DNA from: Mimachlamys varia
Lineage: Eukaryota > Mollusca > Bivalvia > Pectinida > Pectinidae
Assembly (NCBI GenBank): GCA_947623455.1
Contig: OX392538.1
Location: 26,907,001-26,971,000 of the forward strand
Direction: 5' to 3'
DNA: 64,000 nt
The position numbers and the translations under genes were made by a program. Shown piece by piece: positions 34,647-46,977 of this stretch (the first letter of the stretch is position 1; the number at the start of each line of letters is the position of its first letter). The notes beneath the pieces are model-generated. The model saw nothing but the letters and a program-made list of their open reading frames with translations. It was not told where the DNA came from and made no database searches.

Positions 34647-35033
34647 TAGGGCTGGGCAGTTTGACCTTTTTACCATGGTATAAAATTGTGATGGTACAAT
34701 GTACGTACCATGGTACATTAGTCCTGTACCGGTTTTTTGGGGACTTTCATTAACCTTATCAAAGAACTTTTTGTTGACATAGGTCAATTGGAATTCTGAA
34801 ATGGTTTATTTATAATTTCCTGTAAGTTTGCTGATCAACTAGGACAGACATTGCTTCACTCAAACAATATTAGAGGATAACACAACAAGAAACGTATGAC
34901 AGGCCCATTGTTGATTGGCTTCAGAACAAAAACAGCCAGAGACCTTTAGCTATCTCAAATATTCAATCAATGTGGTATACCATGGAACGTGCCTGAATAC
35001 TATGGTACTTTGATTTTGTGGTACCCAGCCCTA
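34647..35033 (+). mobile_element. 387-bp hAT-like MITE
   Basis: Ends TAGGGCTGGGCAGT and, inverted, TAGGGCTGGGTACC. The 8-bp flanks CCAATATT and CCATCATT agree at 6 of 8 positions, fitting a decayed hAT-type target duplication. The interior has several TACCATGGTA palindromes near both ends. Confidence 0.65.
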
Positions 35034-35343
35034 CCATCATTTTTCAAAAGTCATACCTCCATGATTAAAGAATAGCTGTGTCAGAACTCTCGCTCTTTAA
35101 GTCTATTTCTGTTGCTGGAGTGTATCTGTGTGTGTTCACTGTGTGTGTGTTCACTGTGTGTGTGTTGAGAGAGTGTAGTGTTTTTTGGTCTACCGCGTGA
35201 CACCGCTTAATTTACATATTTTTTTTTAATTTAAATTTCCATCAATTCCATCAACTGCCTTCCATGTATGTTCAATAGTTGTGAGTTATCGGCCTCTACA
35301 ATTCATTCCATCTGTGACATCCTTTAGGTGTCACCCCACTAGT

Positions 35344-37848
35344 AAAATATCAGTACAAGAAAAACTAGGAACAAACATTTGACGATCTGTAAAATTAAAC
35401 TAATTTTATTATGAATATTTTCATACTATACGATCGAAATCATTTGAATCGTTGGGTGATTTAGCCCATTTGGCTGTTGTGTATATTTGTTCAATAACGG
35501 AGAGTCTTATATCATGAAGCTTTTATCAAAACTGTTTAACTTCACGTGTCGCGGTATTATTGTTGTTAATTCAATTAAATGACATTTGAGTTTTCCATTT
35601 TTTTTTTTTTTGAGACAAGTATAGGTAAAAACATGTTAACAAAATATTGCCTTACTTACATGACCTTTCATATTGGGGAAAATATGTGGACTACACCTTT
35701 GGTAGCATTCTATCCAGTGTGGCAGATGAATTCAAAGATTATCTTAGAAACTGCTATTAAATTGACCAGCGAAAGAATAAGATATACTATCATTCTGGTT
35801 TTAGGATGTATAAGGCTATTTGACGACCGATTAATATAAACAGTATGGTGTTTCGCAAACCAACTCACAACGACCAATGCCTCCAGTTCGACAGAAAACA
35901 AACCTAACATTCTAGGGGGTCATACGTACACAAACTTGTAGCGCCAACTCGATCTTCTCTACTGAAGAAGCCAGAATTGAGGAGAACCAACTCACACAAT
36001 TACTGAGTGTGCTGGGCTATACCAGTTGGCCGTCGCCTACCAAAAGCATCGACCATAGATGGTAAACCAGTATGGGATTGCCAACGAGCCAAAGGCAATA
36101 TCACCACGACCCCCCCCCCCCCCCCCCCCAATACATAGGAGGAGTAATGTGGTCAGCTGAAAACATAAGCAATGTAGGGGTGATAATATATTCTGAACCC
36201 CATCGTGCCAACCGAGGTATGTTGGGCCCTCAAGGGAAAAAATACACACCAGAGACAAGTCTGGTACCAGCTACCATATCAAGAGTGTATACTATCTGGC
36301 GGCATATGTAGTCGAGACTGAAAGACTTCTTCACAAACAGGTATCAAAAACACAACCACGACCCTTATTAAGAAGGTGGCCAGGTGCGAGAAAATTTCCA
36401 CTCATTTAAACCTGATTACATCAGAGTAATTACGTAACACACACACACATGCTTCACATTTTACATATAGTAATAGATACCGTATGCCGGTAAAATGCAT
36501 AAAACTGCATGATACAGCTGGTTTGTTTTTCTAGGACTCGTCAGTGATGCTAGGAGCCAAAAGGTGAGAATAGAAATTTTTAAACAAATATAGAAGCATA
36601 AGGGTCAGGTGCGTGACACCCTTTAATTTATGAATTTAGAAAAAAGAATTATCAAGAACCACGTTGATGCCAACGGGAGTCAAGGAGGCTAAATGTATGT
36701 TCATGAAAGTATGGGAACGGAATCAGGGGCAGATTGACGTTACATTGATGTATTTGTTTGCTGTCAATGTGTATGTATGGTTAAAAAGGGAAGGTTTTGA
36801 AGCCATACCAATATTCCATTGCTTAGTAGAAACTATAAAAACTCAGGTGACAAAAGAGTGGTCAGGTTTTCAAGAAAAAGTATTGAAAGATGAATAACTA
36901 CACTGTACAATTATGATTGAAGAGATATGTTCTCTATTGTTTCAATCCTTTTCTAATATCATGGACGTCCTTTTGTCTAAAGTTGTTCCATTAATATGTC
37001 AAGGATCCCCAGGATATTATATTCATACGTTTGTATACAACCAAATGAAACAATATGGTATGACTTCTTTTTTGATTGTTTGTATGACCGTAACTTACCA
37101 AACAGTAGAAAAAATAATGGTTTCACAATCTCCTCATGTGGTGTGCAATGCAGATAAACCCAATGACGTGTGTATATATATATACATAAAGAAGCAATGA
37201 CGTAATGATCTGGAAACTTCCAAATGATTACGTGTATGTTCGATATAGCGACACACTAATAAAGGGTTTTTACGAAAAATATTTATAGAATTGTTTCGCA
37301 GAAACGTCCACAGGAACCCAAGAATTTGTTGAAGCTATATGTGTACTTAAGCTTTAATGTTTAGATCGAACAAAGGAACAATCTCAAGCCATGAATGAAA
37401 CATGAGTAGAAAGCACGGTATGAAGTTTGAGTTTTACAAGCCAAGGGGAATCATTTGTATGGACGACGCAAGCGACGACTGACGACACCGGATAAATACA
37501 TTTTGTATTTCCCCGTCACAAGCAAATTGAATCTACTTGGCTAATACATAATCTAAATGAAATTCAATTAAAACCAAATATTCTGTTATCATTTACTCAT
37601 ATTTCCCCAATTGGCCCCATTCCTTCTTTAAAATTGTCTTGCTTTGAATTTGGTTTTTTAAATTGACGTCTTTTTTTTTCATTATTGATCATAACAAATA
37701 TTTGCCCAGTGTATGTGTTCACACATAGTTTTATAAACGTATACACAGGATATCGTCTGACGTAGTTTAAAAGTATTGATGGCCAAATCACTTGATATGT
37801 TATGACCGGACGTGTTCCAATTTCTAATCTTTATTTTTCATTTTCAAT
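35344..37848 (+). mobile_element. Penelope-like element relic, copy B
   Basis: A 2505-bp unit nearly identical to copy A (3202-5706), followed at 37849 by the start of a second unit. It holds the same RKPTH-block remnant (about 35850), C run (36111-36129, longer than in copy A), GIY-YIG-like region and the 77- and 95-codon ORFs (36664-36897 and 36913-37200). A T-run expansion near 35600 changes the upstream frame relative to copy A. Its part from 36414 onward belongs to segmental duplication unit I. Confidence 0.65.
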
Positions 37849-38296
37849 AAAATATCAGTACAAGAACAACTAGGAACAAACATTTGACGATCTGTAAAAT
37901 TAAACTAATTTTATTATATATATTTTCATACTATACGATCGAAATCATTTGAATCGTTGGGTGATTTAGCCCATTTGACTGTTGTGTGTATTTGTTCAAT
38001 AACGGAGAGTCGGTTTATCATGAAGATTTTATCAAAACTGTATAACTTCACGTGTCGCGGTATTATTGTTGTTAATTCAATTAAATGACATTTGAGTTTG
38101 CCATATTTTTTTGAGACAAGTATAGGTAAAAACATGTTAACAAAATATTGCCTAATTTACATGACCTTTCATATTGGGGAAAATATGTGGACTACACCTT
38201 TGGTAGCATTCTATCCAGTGTGGCAGATGATTTCAAAGATTATCTTAAAAACTGCTATTAAATTTACAATCGAAGGAATAAGAAATACTATCATGC
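37849..38296 (+). repeat. truncated second PLE unit meeting the LINE 3' end
   Basis: Follows the start of the PLE unit for about 450 bp, then stops matching where the minus-strand LINE begins, just beyond the LINE stop codon (38299-38301). The two elements face each other with converging 3' ends. The LINE therefore inserted into, or was recombined next to, an existing PLE array. Confidence 0.7.
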
Positions 38297-38298
38297 TA

Positions 38299-41206
38299 TT
38301 AGACTTGGAAGTAATGTATAAAGATACGACGGGTTAACTTGTTGTGCATTTTATAAAATAAAGTAAGATTTCTACGTTCTCTCCTGATTTTTAAAGTATC
38401 CCATCCTGTTTCAAGATATAGAGATTGAATAGTTGCATATGCTGGTAGCCCAGTTACTACTCTGGCTGCTTCCAATTGTAGTTTTTCTAGCAGGTCAATA
38501 TGGAATTTGGAACAACCACTCAAATGCGCACATGCATATTCCATTATAGGTAGAATGAAACATGTATAAATTTTGCTCAAAAGTTTCCTGTTCACCAGAA
38601 ATTTTAACTGCCTTAAGGCATTTATTCTTTTTGAAGCACTTTTATAGATATTTTCAACATGATCACCCCACTTAGCACTTGCGCTAAATGTAACCCCCAG
38701 GTGCTTATGGTTTTCAGAGAAATTTAAAATGCTATCGTTAAACAATAACTCTAAACTATGTGTTTTTAAAGTATTAGATATAAAAAGAACATCTATATTT
38801 TTGAAATTGAATGTGACCAACCATTTCTTGGACCATGTAATTATACATTGAAGATCATGATTCATTACCCTTTCAATTTCCACACAAGATTTAGAGCCAA
38901 ATATCATGGAAAAAAATGTCTGCAAAAAGTCTAGACACGCTAATTTAATTTTCAGAAATATCGTTTATAAAAATTAAGAATAAAAGTGGACCTAGCACTG
39001 AACCCTGTGGTACTCCTGCTTTTAAAAAATGACTATTCGAATATGATTCCCCAATATAACCTTTCTGTTCACGGGCCTGAAGATAATTAGTTATCCATTT
39101 CAATAAATTTCCTGTAATACCATACGTTTTAAGATTTCAATTAAACCCTTATGCCTAACTCTGTCAAAGGCCTTTGATATGTCACAAAAGACAGTACAAG
39201 TATGTTTCTTTTCCTCTAAATTTAAACAGATATGATGATAAATTTCGATAAGTTGATGCACAGTCGAATGATAAGGCATACATTCAGATTGTCTTGAAAA
39301 GAAAAGTGAGTTATCTAAAAAATAATTATGAATATGTTTGACAATTACTCGTTCAAAACTTTTTCTATAGCTGACAGCAAAGAGATTGGTCTATAATTTG
39401 AGGGTAAATGCTTATCGTCTTTTTATACAGTGGCATAACTATCACCTGTATCCATAAGGTAGGGAAGGAGCATTTAGACAATGACATATTGAATATTTTT
39501 TGTAGAGGTTTACATATAGTTTTCGCAGTGTATCGTAACATATGGTGACTAATACCATCTATACCAGGAGCTTTACTTAATTTAAATGTTTCCAAGACGT
39601 CTTTTATCTCTGAATGTTCTACTTGAATAGATGACATGGAAGAATTGGTTCTGGGATCAAGGGACGGAACTGTTATTTGTATCATGTAAGTCTGTAATTG
39701 AAGAAAAATAATTGTTTAAAAGATCCGCCTTTTCAGAATCATTATATATAGTACTACCACTATGTGGATCAACTAGAGGAGGTATGTCATTAGATTTACC
39801 ATTTGTTTTGATTAATCGCCTAAACAGTTTCCAATAAGATTTCGGATCCAATACTACAAACCTATCAATAAGACAGTCTAGATTAGCAGAAAAAGATTCA
39901 CGCACATGTTTTAGCATATTATTTACCCGATTTCTAGCTCTCTAAACCAACTTTTATCAGTATCACGCTTACTTCTTCTACACTTTTTATGTAACCTATC
40001 ACGTAGTCTTATAGATTTGCGCAGTTCATACGTCATCCACGGCTTGTCATTAGGTCTTATATTAATAACTTTTTTGGGTATACATGCACAGATCATACAA
40101 TTAAAGGTATCAGAAAAACGTGTACATGCTTCTTCAACACTCCCTGATTCCATAAACATTTCATTCCAAGAACGATTCTCGATTTGCCTATTTAATTCGT
40201 TAAAGTCTGCTTGTTTATAGCACCATATTTCGCGTTTACAAGATAAGTTGAGCTTACTTACAACTTCTATGTAGACTTGGCATGCTTCATGATCACTAAT
40301 ATTCCTATCAATGGGTAAAACTGATGATTCAATATGTTTAATCTGTTCTGAAATAATGACCGGATCAAGAAGACTTGCACTAGTATTGGTTATCCTTGTG
40401 GGTGAATCAATCACATTTTTCAGATTAAAACTCGTTAAATTATCAGAAAAAACGTGTTGCTTAGAAAAAGTAAGCATGTCTACATTTATATCACCCACAA
40501 TAACTATGTTAGCTGATGAATCAATTGCCTTTTCAATAGACGAACGAAACCCTTCCCAAAAATAACTATTGACATTTGGAGGTCTATACACAGTACATAG
40601 TAAAATACAACTACGTGGAAAATCTAGCTGTATCCATATTAACTCGCCATGTGGAAATTCTAAATCTATACGTCTAGTAGCCTTTATTTGAGTCAATACG
40701 AACAACAAAATCCCACTACCAGCAACATTTCTGTCAGCCCTAAAAGGTTCGCTAAAACCTTGTAATTCTAAATCACTAGTCAGTATATTTTCATCAAGAT
40801 GAGTTTCGGTTAACGAAATAACGTTATAGTCGCTAGCAACATCCGATAAATAATCTTTTTTGTTTCTAAAACTTCGAATATTTAAATGAAAGATTGATAA
40901 TTCATGACTATTTGGTCCTGGATTTGGTTCCACATCCATGCATTTAAGTAATAAAATTAAAACAAAAACTGTATACATGGTGTTGTTAAAATAACTTTGA
41001 AGTGACAATAACTTAAGTACAAGTAGTACGTTACAAGGATTATACATGTCCGCTAGTTTCTTGCACCTATCTAGTAGTGATGACATTAAATATCGTAATG
41101 TTAAAAATCCTTTTTTAAACAAAAGACCGTATACTTTTATATAATACAATCCAATCGCAGCCCTATAACACATTAAACTACTACCCATTGTCAAAAACAT
41201 ATGCAC
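38299..41206 (-). pseudogene. CR1/Jockey-like non-LTR retrotransposon, copy 1 (2A-like motif, APE endonuclease, RT)
   Basis: Read on the minus strand. A 427-codon ORF (41206 to 39923) has a hydrophobic N-terminal ~90 residues, the 2A-like DVEPNPGP at residues 91-98, then APE-type endonuclease motifs: LNIRS, TETHLDE, YRPPN, GDINVD and SDHEA. RT pieces follow in several frames: KAPGIDG (39549-39569), FCDISKAFDRV (about 39150-39190), a PQGSVLGPLLF block (about 38980-39015), then a 208-codon C-terminal piece (38925 to 38299) with ITWSKKWL and LGVTFSASAKW. Frameshifts near 39920 and 39670 and a stop near 38943 are shared with copy 2. The FADD catalytic block is destroyed only here. CR1/Jockey assignment is by motif style; it is not mobile. 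Confidence 0.85.
40913..40936 (-). other. 2A-like recoding motif DVEPNPGP in LINE copy 1
   Basis: Minus-strand codons spell DVEPNPGP, a full match to the D-[VI]-E-x-N-P-G-P consensus that makes ribosomes skip a peptide bond before the last Pro. It follows the hydrophobic stretch VFVLILLLKCM and directly precedes the endonuclease. 2A-like motifs at this place have been described in non-LTR retrotransposons of invertebrates. Confidence 0.85.
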
Positions 41207-42179
41207 TACAGGTCACCGAGGCACGATCGGACGAACTCGTGCGCGGCATTACCGCACGAAGTATTTGCTTTACAACGTGTGAACAGGTAAATCTAGGTTG
41301 AAAAGGTAAATAGAGCGCAGACGGTAAAGAAGTCAGAGTAAGCAGGAGACAGAACGAACAAGGAAACATAATGGCAATAAATAAGTACTAACAATCATTT
41401 GGTTCAAGGTTTTTGAGTGGATCCAACTATAAGAGAGACAGTAAGCTAGACATAAAACACAGTATAATATAAGTACATATTTAATTAGCATCTGGTAAAG
41501 CTACATACGTTTCGACGTTTTATGAAGTTTGTATGTACAAAGATATATATATACAAAGGCAAATTTGCATGGAAAAAAGATGTATAAGTTTACAAGTAAA
41601 CAATTGTGTATTTACGTAGCTTTGGTTATTCTTATCAGGTTAAAAAAAAAGGGAAAAAAAAGGGGGGGGGGCACTCTTTTAACCTGTCAATTAAGTAGTA
41701 AAAATTATTTCACTTTGTACATACACAGATGGCTGGCTATACATGTACATGGATATCACACTAGTATACACATATCGAGGTGGTTTCAATGGCTACGCAT
41801 CCGCACCAGGTATGTAAACATTGCATCAGCGCAAACATAGGGTGATGGTAATATACATAACAAGTAAAATACCAGTGTAGCGAAATATTTATAAATATAC
41901 AATTATTCACTTCTTCAAATATTATAAGCATCACACGAGTGTACATTGTGATGGTTATGTACCTAAATATGGTTGTTTACTAACATTACATATGTGTACA
42001 TACAGTGTGGTGGGTATGTACGTGAATATAGTGCTTCACTGTGAAAACATTAACATATGTACACGGTTTGTTATCCTTTCTCCCACTTTTTTGGGATCAA
42101 AAGAATTATATAAACACTTGAGAACAATGGCACACCAATTATAGTCTGTTCTGGGAAAGTGCAAATTTCCCACAGTCCT
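41207..42179. other. LINE 5' flank or UTR, no gene recognised
   Basis: Repeated at 51252-52196 in unit II. Contains an A-run/G-run tract (41640-41670) and words such as GTGTGGTGGGTATGTACGTG that recur at 54050-54140. The LINE's true 5' end cannot be placed because both copies share the same flank through duplication. Confidence 0.5.
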
Positions 42180-42310
42180 ACACTGTGTTGTGCAATGCAG
42201 TTAAACCCTAATAAGGGTGTATATATACATACAGAAACTGTGACGTAATGATCTGGAAACTTCCAAATGATTACGTGTATATTTTATATATAGCGACACA
42301 CAATAGGGTT
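42180..42310 (+). repeat. diverged PLE-unit fragment in unit I
   Basis: TGTTGTGCAATGCAGTTAAACC, split here by small differences, and ATGATCTGGAAACTTCCAAA follow 37139-37260 of the PLE unit at lower identity. In unit II the matching fragment (54730-54845) is the end of a longer diverged PLE stretch. Confidence 0.6.
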
Positions 42311-42867
42311 TTTTTTCATAAAATAACGAAACGAAACTAATTAATGAAACATGCATAGGGACCAGAGAACCTGTTACAGAACTAAATTACTATCCAAGAT
42401 AGTGTGTTCAGTGTAATTAATCATGTTTTAGGGATCTAGATCGACTTTCCTTAAAAATGACATCCCCATTAGTCATATATACGATGACTTTGTGTTTCAT
42501 TTTACCGAAAGTCGATCTTAATCTCTTAAGCATGAAAAAACTCTTTGAACATCTTAGCTTAGGTCAAACAACTTCTCATGCCTTTGTGGAAACAGGGTTT
42601 ATATATTGAACAAGTTTTGACGGCTGATTCCCTGAACGCATACATTTTAAAAACAAGTATTAGGGAACATGTTGTTACAATGATTATAGTCTATTTCGTT
42701 AATATTATTTTGATTTACCTGTATTTTACCTGTGTTTTTCACTAGTACATGTGACAAAAATTTAGCTAAACATAATAGGTTAAGACTTAAAAAAAAAAAT
42801 GAATATGAAGAAACATACATTTTTTGTGATTAATTCCAAAACCATTTTTTAATTATCCTTTTGTTAG

Positions 42868-43373
42868 ATAGATTCCGAAAAGGCTTTTGATTCTGTTTCA
42901 TAGAATTTTAGAGATAGAACACTGATTTTTTTGTTTGGGGATAGTATAAGAAAATAGGTAAAACTTTTTCACTCAAATGTAAATTCAGTTATAAATCAGG
43001 ATGGTAATCTATTAGCTTTCTTTAAGGTCAAACCGAAAAGGTGACCCAATTGCGCCATATATTTTCATATTACTCATAGAAATAATAGCAATATGGTAAA
43101 GAAATAATAGAAATATAACGGGTATGTATATAGATGATTTTCTAATTCTCCTTTCTCATTACGCTTGATGGATCTGAAAAATCATTGAATCGAATCTATT
43201 TTTTCAATTTTCAGGCTTGAATATGAACACAAATGCATGAAATTCCTAAACTAATCTTTGATAAAAAAACGTATTTTGCTTAAATTTCTGATAAAGACGT
43301 GGAAAAGAAGAATTTTAACTCCTATTATCAAAGTTCACATTATCAGATTTCTTCAAATTTATAAACAGATATC
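42868..43373 (+). pseudogene. L1/Tx1-like reverse transcriptase relic, unit I
   Basis: At 42868 the plus strand reads IDSEKAFDSVS then a stop, matching the D-F-E-K-AFDSVSW block of L1/Tx1-type RTs. Downstream, in shifting frames, KLFHSNVNS, INQDGN and DGSEKSLNRI appear where such RTs have those blocks. Stops and frameshifts are frequent, so it is an old fossil. It ends abruptly at the duplication junction. Confidence 0.6.
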
Positions 43374-44828
43374 ATTTAAACCTGATTACATCAGAGTAAT
43401 TACGTAACACACACACACATGCTTCACATTTTACATATAGTAATAGATACCGTATGCCGGTAAAATGCATAAACTGCATGATACAGCTGGTTTGTCTTTC
43501 TAGGACTCGTCAGTGATGCTAGGAGCCAAAAGGTGAGAATAGAAATTTTTAAACAAATATAGAAGCATAAGGGTCAGGTGCGTGACACCCTTTAATTTAT
43601 GAATTTAGAAAAAAGAATTATCAAGAACCACGTTGATGCCAACGGGGGTCAAGGAGGCTAAATGTATGTTAATGAAAGTATGGGAACGGAATCAGGGGCA
43701 GATTGACGTTACATTGATGTATTTGTTTGCTGTCAATGTGTATGTATGGTTAAAAAGGGACGGTTTTGAAGCCATACCAATATTCCATTGCTTAGTAGAA
43801 ACTATAAAAACTCAGGTGACAAAAGAGTGGTCAGGTTTTCAAGAAAAAGTATTGAAAGATGAATAACTACACTGTACAATTATGATTGAAGAGATATGTT
43901 CTCTATTGTTTCAATCCTTTTCTTATATCATGGACGTCCTTTTGTCTAAAGTTGTTCTATTAATCTGTCAAGGATCCCCAGGATATTATATTCATACGTT
44001 TGTATACAACCAAATGAAACAATATGGAATGACTTCTTTCTTGATTGTTTGTATGACCGTAACTTACCAAACAGTAGAAAAAATAATGGTTTCACAATCT
44101 CCTCATGTGGTGTGCAATGCAGATAAACCCAATGACGTGTGTATATATATATACATAAAGAAGCAATGACGTAATGATCTGGAAACTTCCATATGCTTAC
44201 GTGTATGTTCGATATAGCGACACACTAATAAAGGGTTTTTACGAAAAATATTTATAGAATTGTTTCGCAGAAACGTCCACAGGAACCCAAGAATTTGTTG
44301 AAGCTTTATGTGTACTTAAGCTTTAATGTTTAGATCGAACAAAGGAACAATCTCAAGCCATGAATTAAACATGAGTAGAAAGCACGGTATGAAGTTTGAG
44401 TTTTACAAGCCAATGGGAATCAAGGGGAATCATTTGTATGGACGACGCAAGCGACGACTGACGACACCGGATATATACATTTTGTATTTCTCCGTCACAA
44501 GCAAATTGAATCTACTTGGCTAATACATAATCTAAATGAAATTCAATTAAAACCAAATATTCTGTTATCATTTACTCATATTTCCCCAATTGGCCCCATT
44601 CCTTCTTTAAAATTGTCTTGCTTTGAATTTGGTTTTTTAAATTGACGTCTTTTTTTTCATTATTAATCATAACAAATATTTGCCCAGTGTATGTGTTCAC
44701 ACATAGTCTTATAAACGTATACACAGGATATCGTCTGACGTAGTTTAAAAGTATTGATAGCCAAATCACTTGATATGTTATGACCGGACGTGTTCCAATT
44801 TCTAATCTTTATTTTTCATTTTCAATAA
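43374..44828 (+). mobile_element. Penelope-like element relic, copy C (5'-truncated by the duplication)
   Basis: Matches copy B from 36414 to its end, so it lacks the RT and endonuclease remnants. The 77-codon (43633-43866) and 95-codon (43882-44169) ORFs are intact. A partial next unit follows (44829-45265) and meets the LINE 3' end exactly as in unit I. Confidence 0.75.
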
Positions 44829-45267
44829 AATATCAGTACAAGAACAACTAGGAACAAACATTTGACGATCTGTAAAATTAAACTAATTTTATTATGAATA
44901 TTTTCATACTATACGATCGAAATCATTTGAATCGTTGGGTGATTTGGCTGTTGTGTGTATTTGTTCAATAACGGAGAGTCGGTTTATCATGAAGATTTTA
45001 TCAAAACTGTATAACTTCACGTGTCGCGTTATTATTGTTGTTAATTCAATTAAATGACATTTGAGTTTTCCATATTTTTTTGAGACAAGTATAGGTAAAA
45101 ACATGTTAACAAAATATTGCCTAACTTACATGACCTTTCATATTGGGGAAAATATGTGGACTACACCTTTGGTAGCATTCTATCCAGTGTGGCAGATGAT
45201 TTCAAAGATTATCTTAAAAACTGCTTTTAAATTTAAAATCGAAGGAATAAGAAATACTATCATGCTA

Positions 45268-45661
45268 TTAGACTTGGAAGTAATGTATAAAGATACGACG
45301 GGTTAACTTGTTGTGCATTTTATAAAATAAAGTAAGATTTCTACGTTCTCTCCTGATTTTTAAAGTATCCCATCCTGTTTCAAGATATAGAGATTGAATA
45401 GTTGCATATTCTGGTAGCCCAGTTACTACTCTGGCAGCTTCCAATTGTAGTTTTTCTAGCAGGTCAATATGGAATTTGGAACAACCACTCAAAAGCGCAC
45501 ATGCATATTCCATTATAGGTAGAATGAAACATGTATAAATTTTGCTCAAAAGTTTCCTGTTCACCAGAAATTTTAACTGCCTTAAGGCATTTATTCTTTT
45601 TGAAGCACTTTTATAGATATTTTCAACATGATCACCCCACTTAGCACTTGCGCTAAATGTA
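45268..45661 (-). pseudogene. LINE copy 2, C-terminal segment
   Basis: The last part of the RT C-terminus (LLSKIYTCFILP, LQLEAARVVTGLP, RRERRNLTLFYKM), matching 38299-38700 of copy 1. It is cut at 45661-45665 by the left-truncated beta transposon; about 40 bp of LINE beyond the cut are missing. Confidence 0.85.
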
Positions 45662-45664
45662 AAT

Positions 45665-46977
45665 GTTTTGAATAAATCTCTCTTTCAATTGAAAACCGCA
45701 GAATAAGGGAACGTACTCGTCACATGAATGGCAATTTACGTACATTCAGGACACCGATTACATCTGGATCAAATTTTTAAAATTTCCATCGCCGATCGGC
45801 AAATTTATGTGGCACGCCGCATAGCCAAAACAAAAATCTTACCGTCTGCGGTATGACGAGTTATGACATTGTGTCAGATCTCTTAAATCAAACATCTTCC
45901 CGTAGCATATAGCGAAAAATTATCCTATGCCCTCCATTTTGAACTATTTACTGTTTTAGATATTCATACGCCTAACTTAGAGGCATGGTGAAACATCGAC
46001 AAAATTAACAATTAAATTGGATTCAAGCATGCAGTAAAGGTAAATGTTACTTGGTATATCGTCACAAAGCAAAAACTGCCCGTTCCTATCACGATAAATT
46101 GTTTTTAGCGATTGTCAGTTTTCCATTTTTGGGCGAATCTATAGCACGTGAAAAGATGTTGTTCGGCACTTCCGGCAGTGTTATTTTAGGTAATTTAATG
46201 ATTTTGAAAGAATTGTCAACAAAGTTTAATTTGTGTTGTATAAATTCTGATGGAATTCGTATATATTATACACTTCCGCGTGGATCGGACAGTCTTAACT
46301 CACTGATTATACCGATTCGTTCTCGGCTTCGCACCTGTCACACATCGCTAGCGTAAATTGTTGACATCGTAAACATGTGTGGCAGTTGAGGCACATTGGC
46401 ATCAAAATACATTTCTCAAACTTAATTAGTAATTTGGTAACCGTATCGTAAATGTAAATTACGTTATGTCGGTGTTATTATTTTAATTTTATACCTTTTT
46501 TTTGACACGAAACTTACATTTACATGACAAATGACCTATTCAATATAAAATAATGCCCCTATATTGCCCCCACGAGATACAGGTAACTACTTTTACCTGA
46601 ACTGAAAACAGCATGCAATGGACGACATTTTTTATAGGGGGTACCTGTGTATTTCTCCCTGATACTCTGATTTACAGAATAATATCGAAATTTTAACACT
46701 GGGTTATCATTCTATGAACATTGCAGTAACTTTGTATTATTTTTTTAAATGTTTCAAATAACTATATGAAACATATTTGCGCACTCCCATTTCGATATTA
46801 TTTACTGAATATTTTTTTCCTAAGTACAGATTTTTTTTATTTTGGGGGCTTAATTGCATTTTATATCAATATTTAACATAATGGGATAAAGCTTATGCCA
46901 TGTATTGGAAGGAAACATTAAAATTTCAATATTACCATTTTCATCCAGGTAACAACCAATATGGCTGTACCTAGTCC
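45665..46977. mobile_element. beta TTAA transposon, left-truncated, inserted in LINE copy 2
   Basis: Matches 12497-12968 joined to 15741-16574. The right end CTGTACCTAGTCC is intact and followed by TTAA (46978-46981), continuing into the LINE exactly as at the single TTAA of copy 1 (38738-38741). The left ~290 bp of the element and ~40 bp of adjoining LINE are deleted. It carries the uninterrupted TATA site that the nested TA element occupies at 12971. A 101-codon ORF (46051-46356) is open here but broken in the full copy by an indel at about 15781. Confidence 0.88.

Larger units (their letters stand above)
36414..43373. other. segmental duplication, unit I (6960 bp)
   Basis: Everything from ATTTAAACCTGATTAC (36414) to the L1-like relic at 43373 is repeated in unit II at about 98 percent identity by eye. 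In order: PLE tail, partial second PLE unit, LINE, its 5' flank, a diverged PLE fragment and the L1-like relic. Unit I lacks the three TTAA insertions of unit II and also ~2.54 kb (52186-54724) between its positions 42168 and 42171. Confidence 0.9.

Noticed and set aside
41181..41369. 62-codon ORF upstream of the LINE as an ORF1
   Set aside because: It overlaps the start of the main LINE frame, has no nucleic-acid-binding motif, and is identical in the duplicate, so conservation is uninformative.
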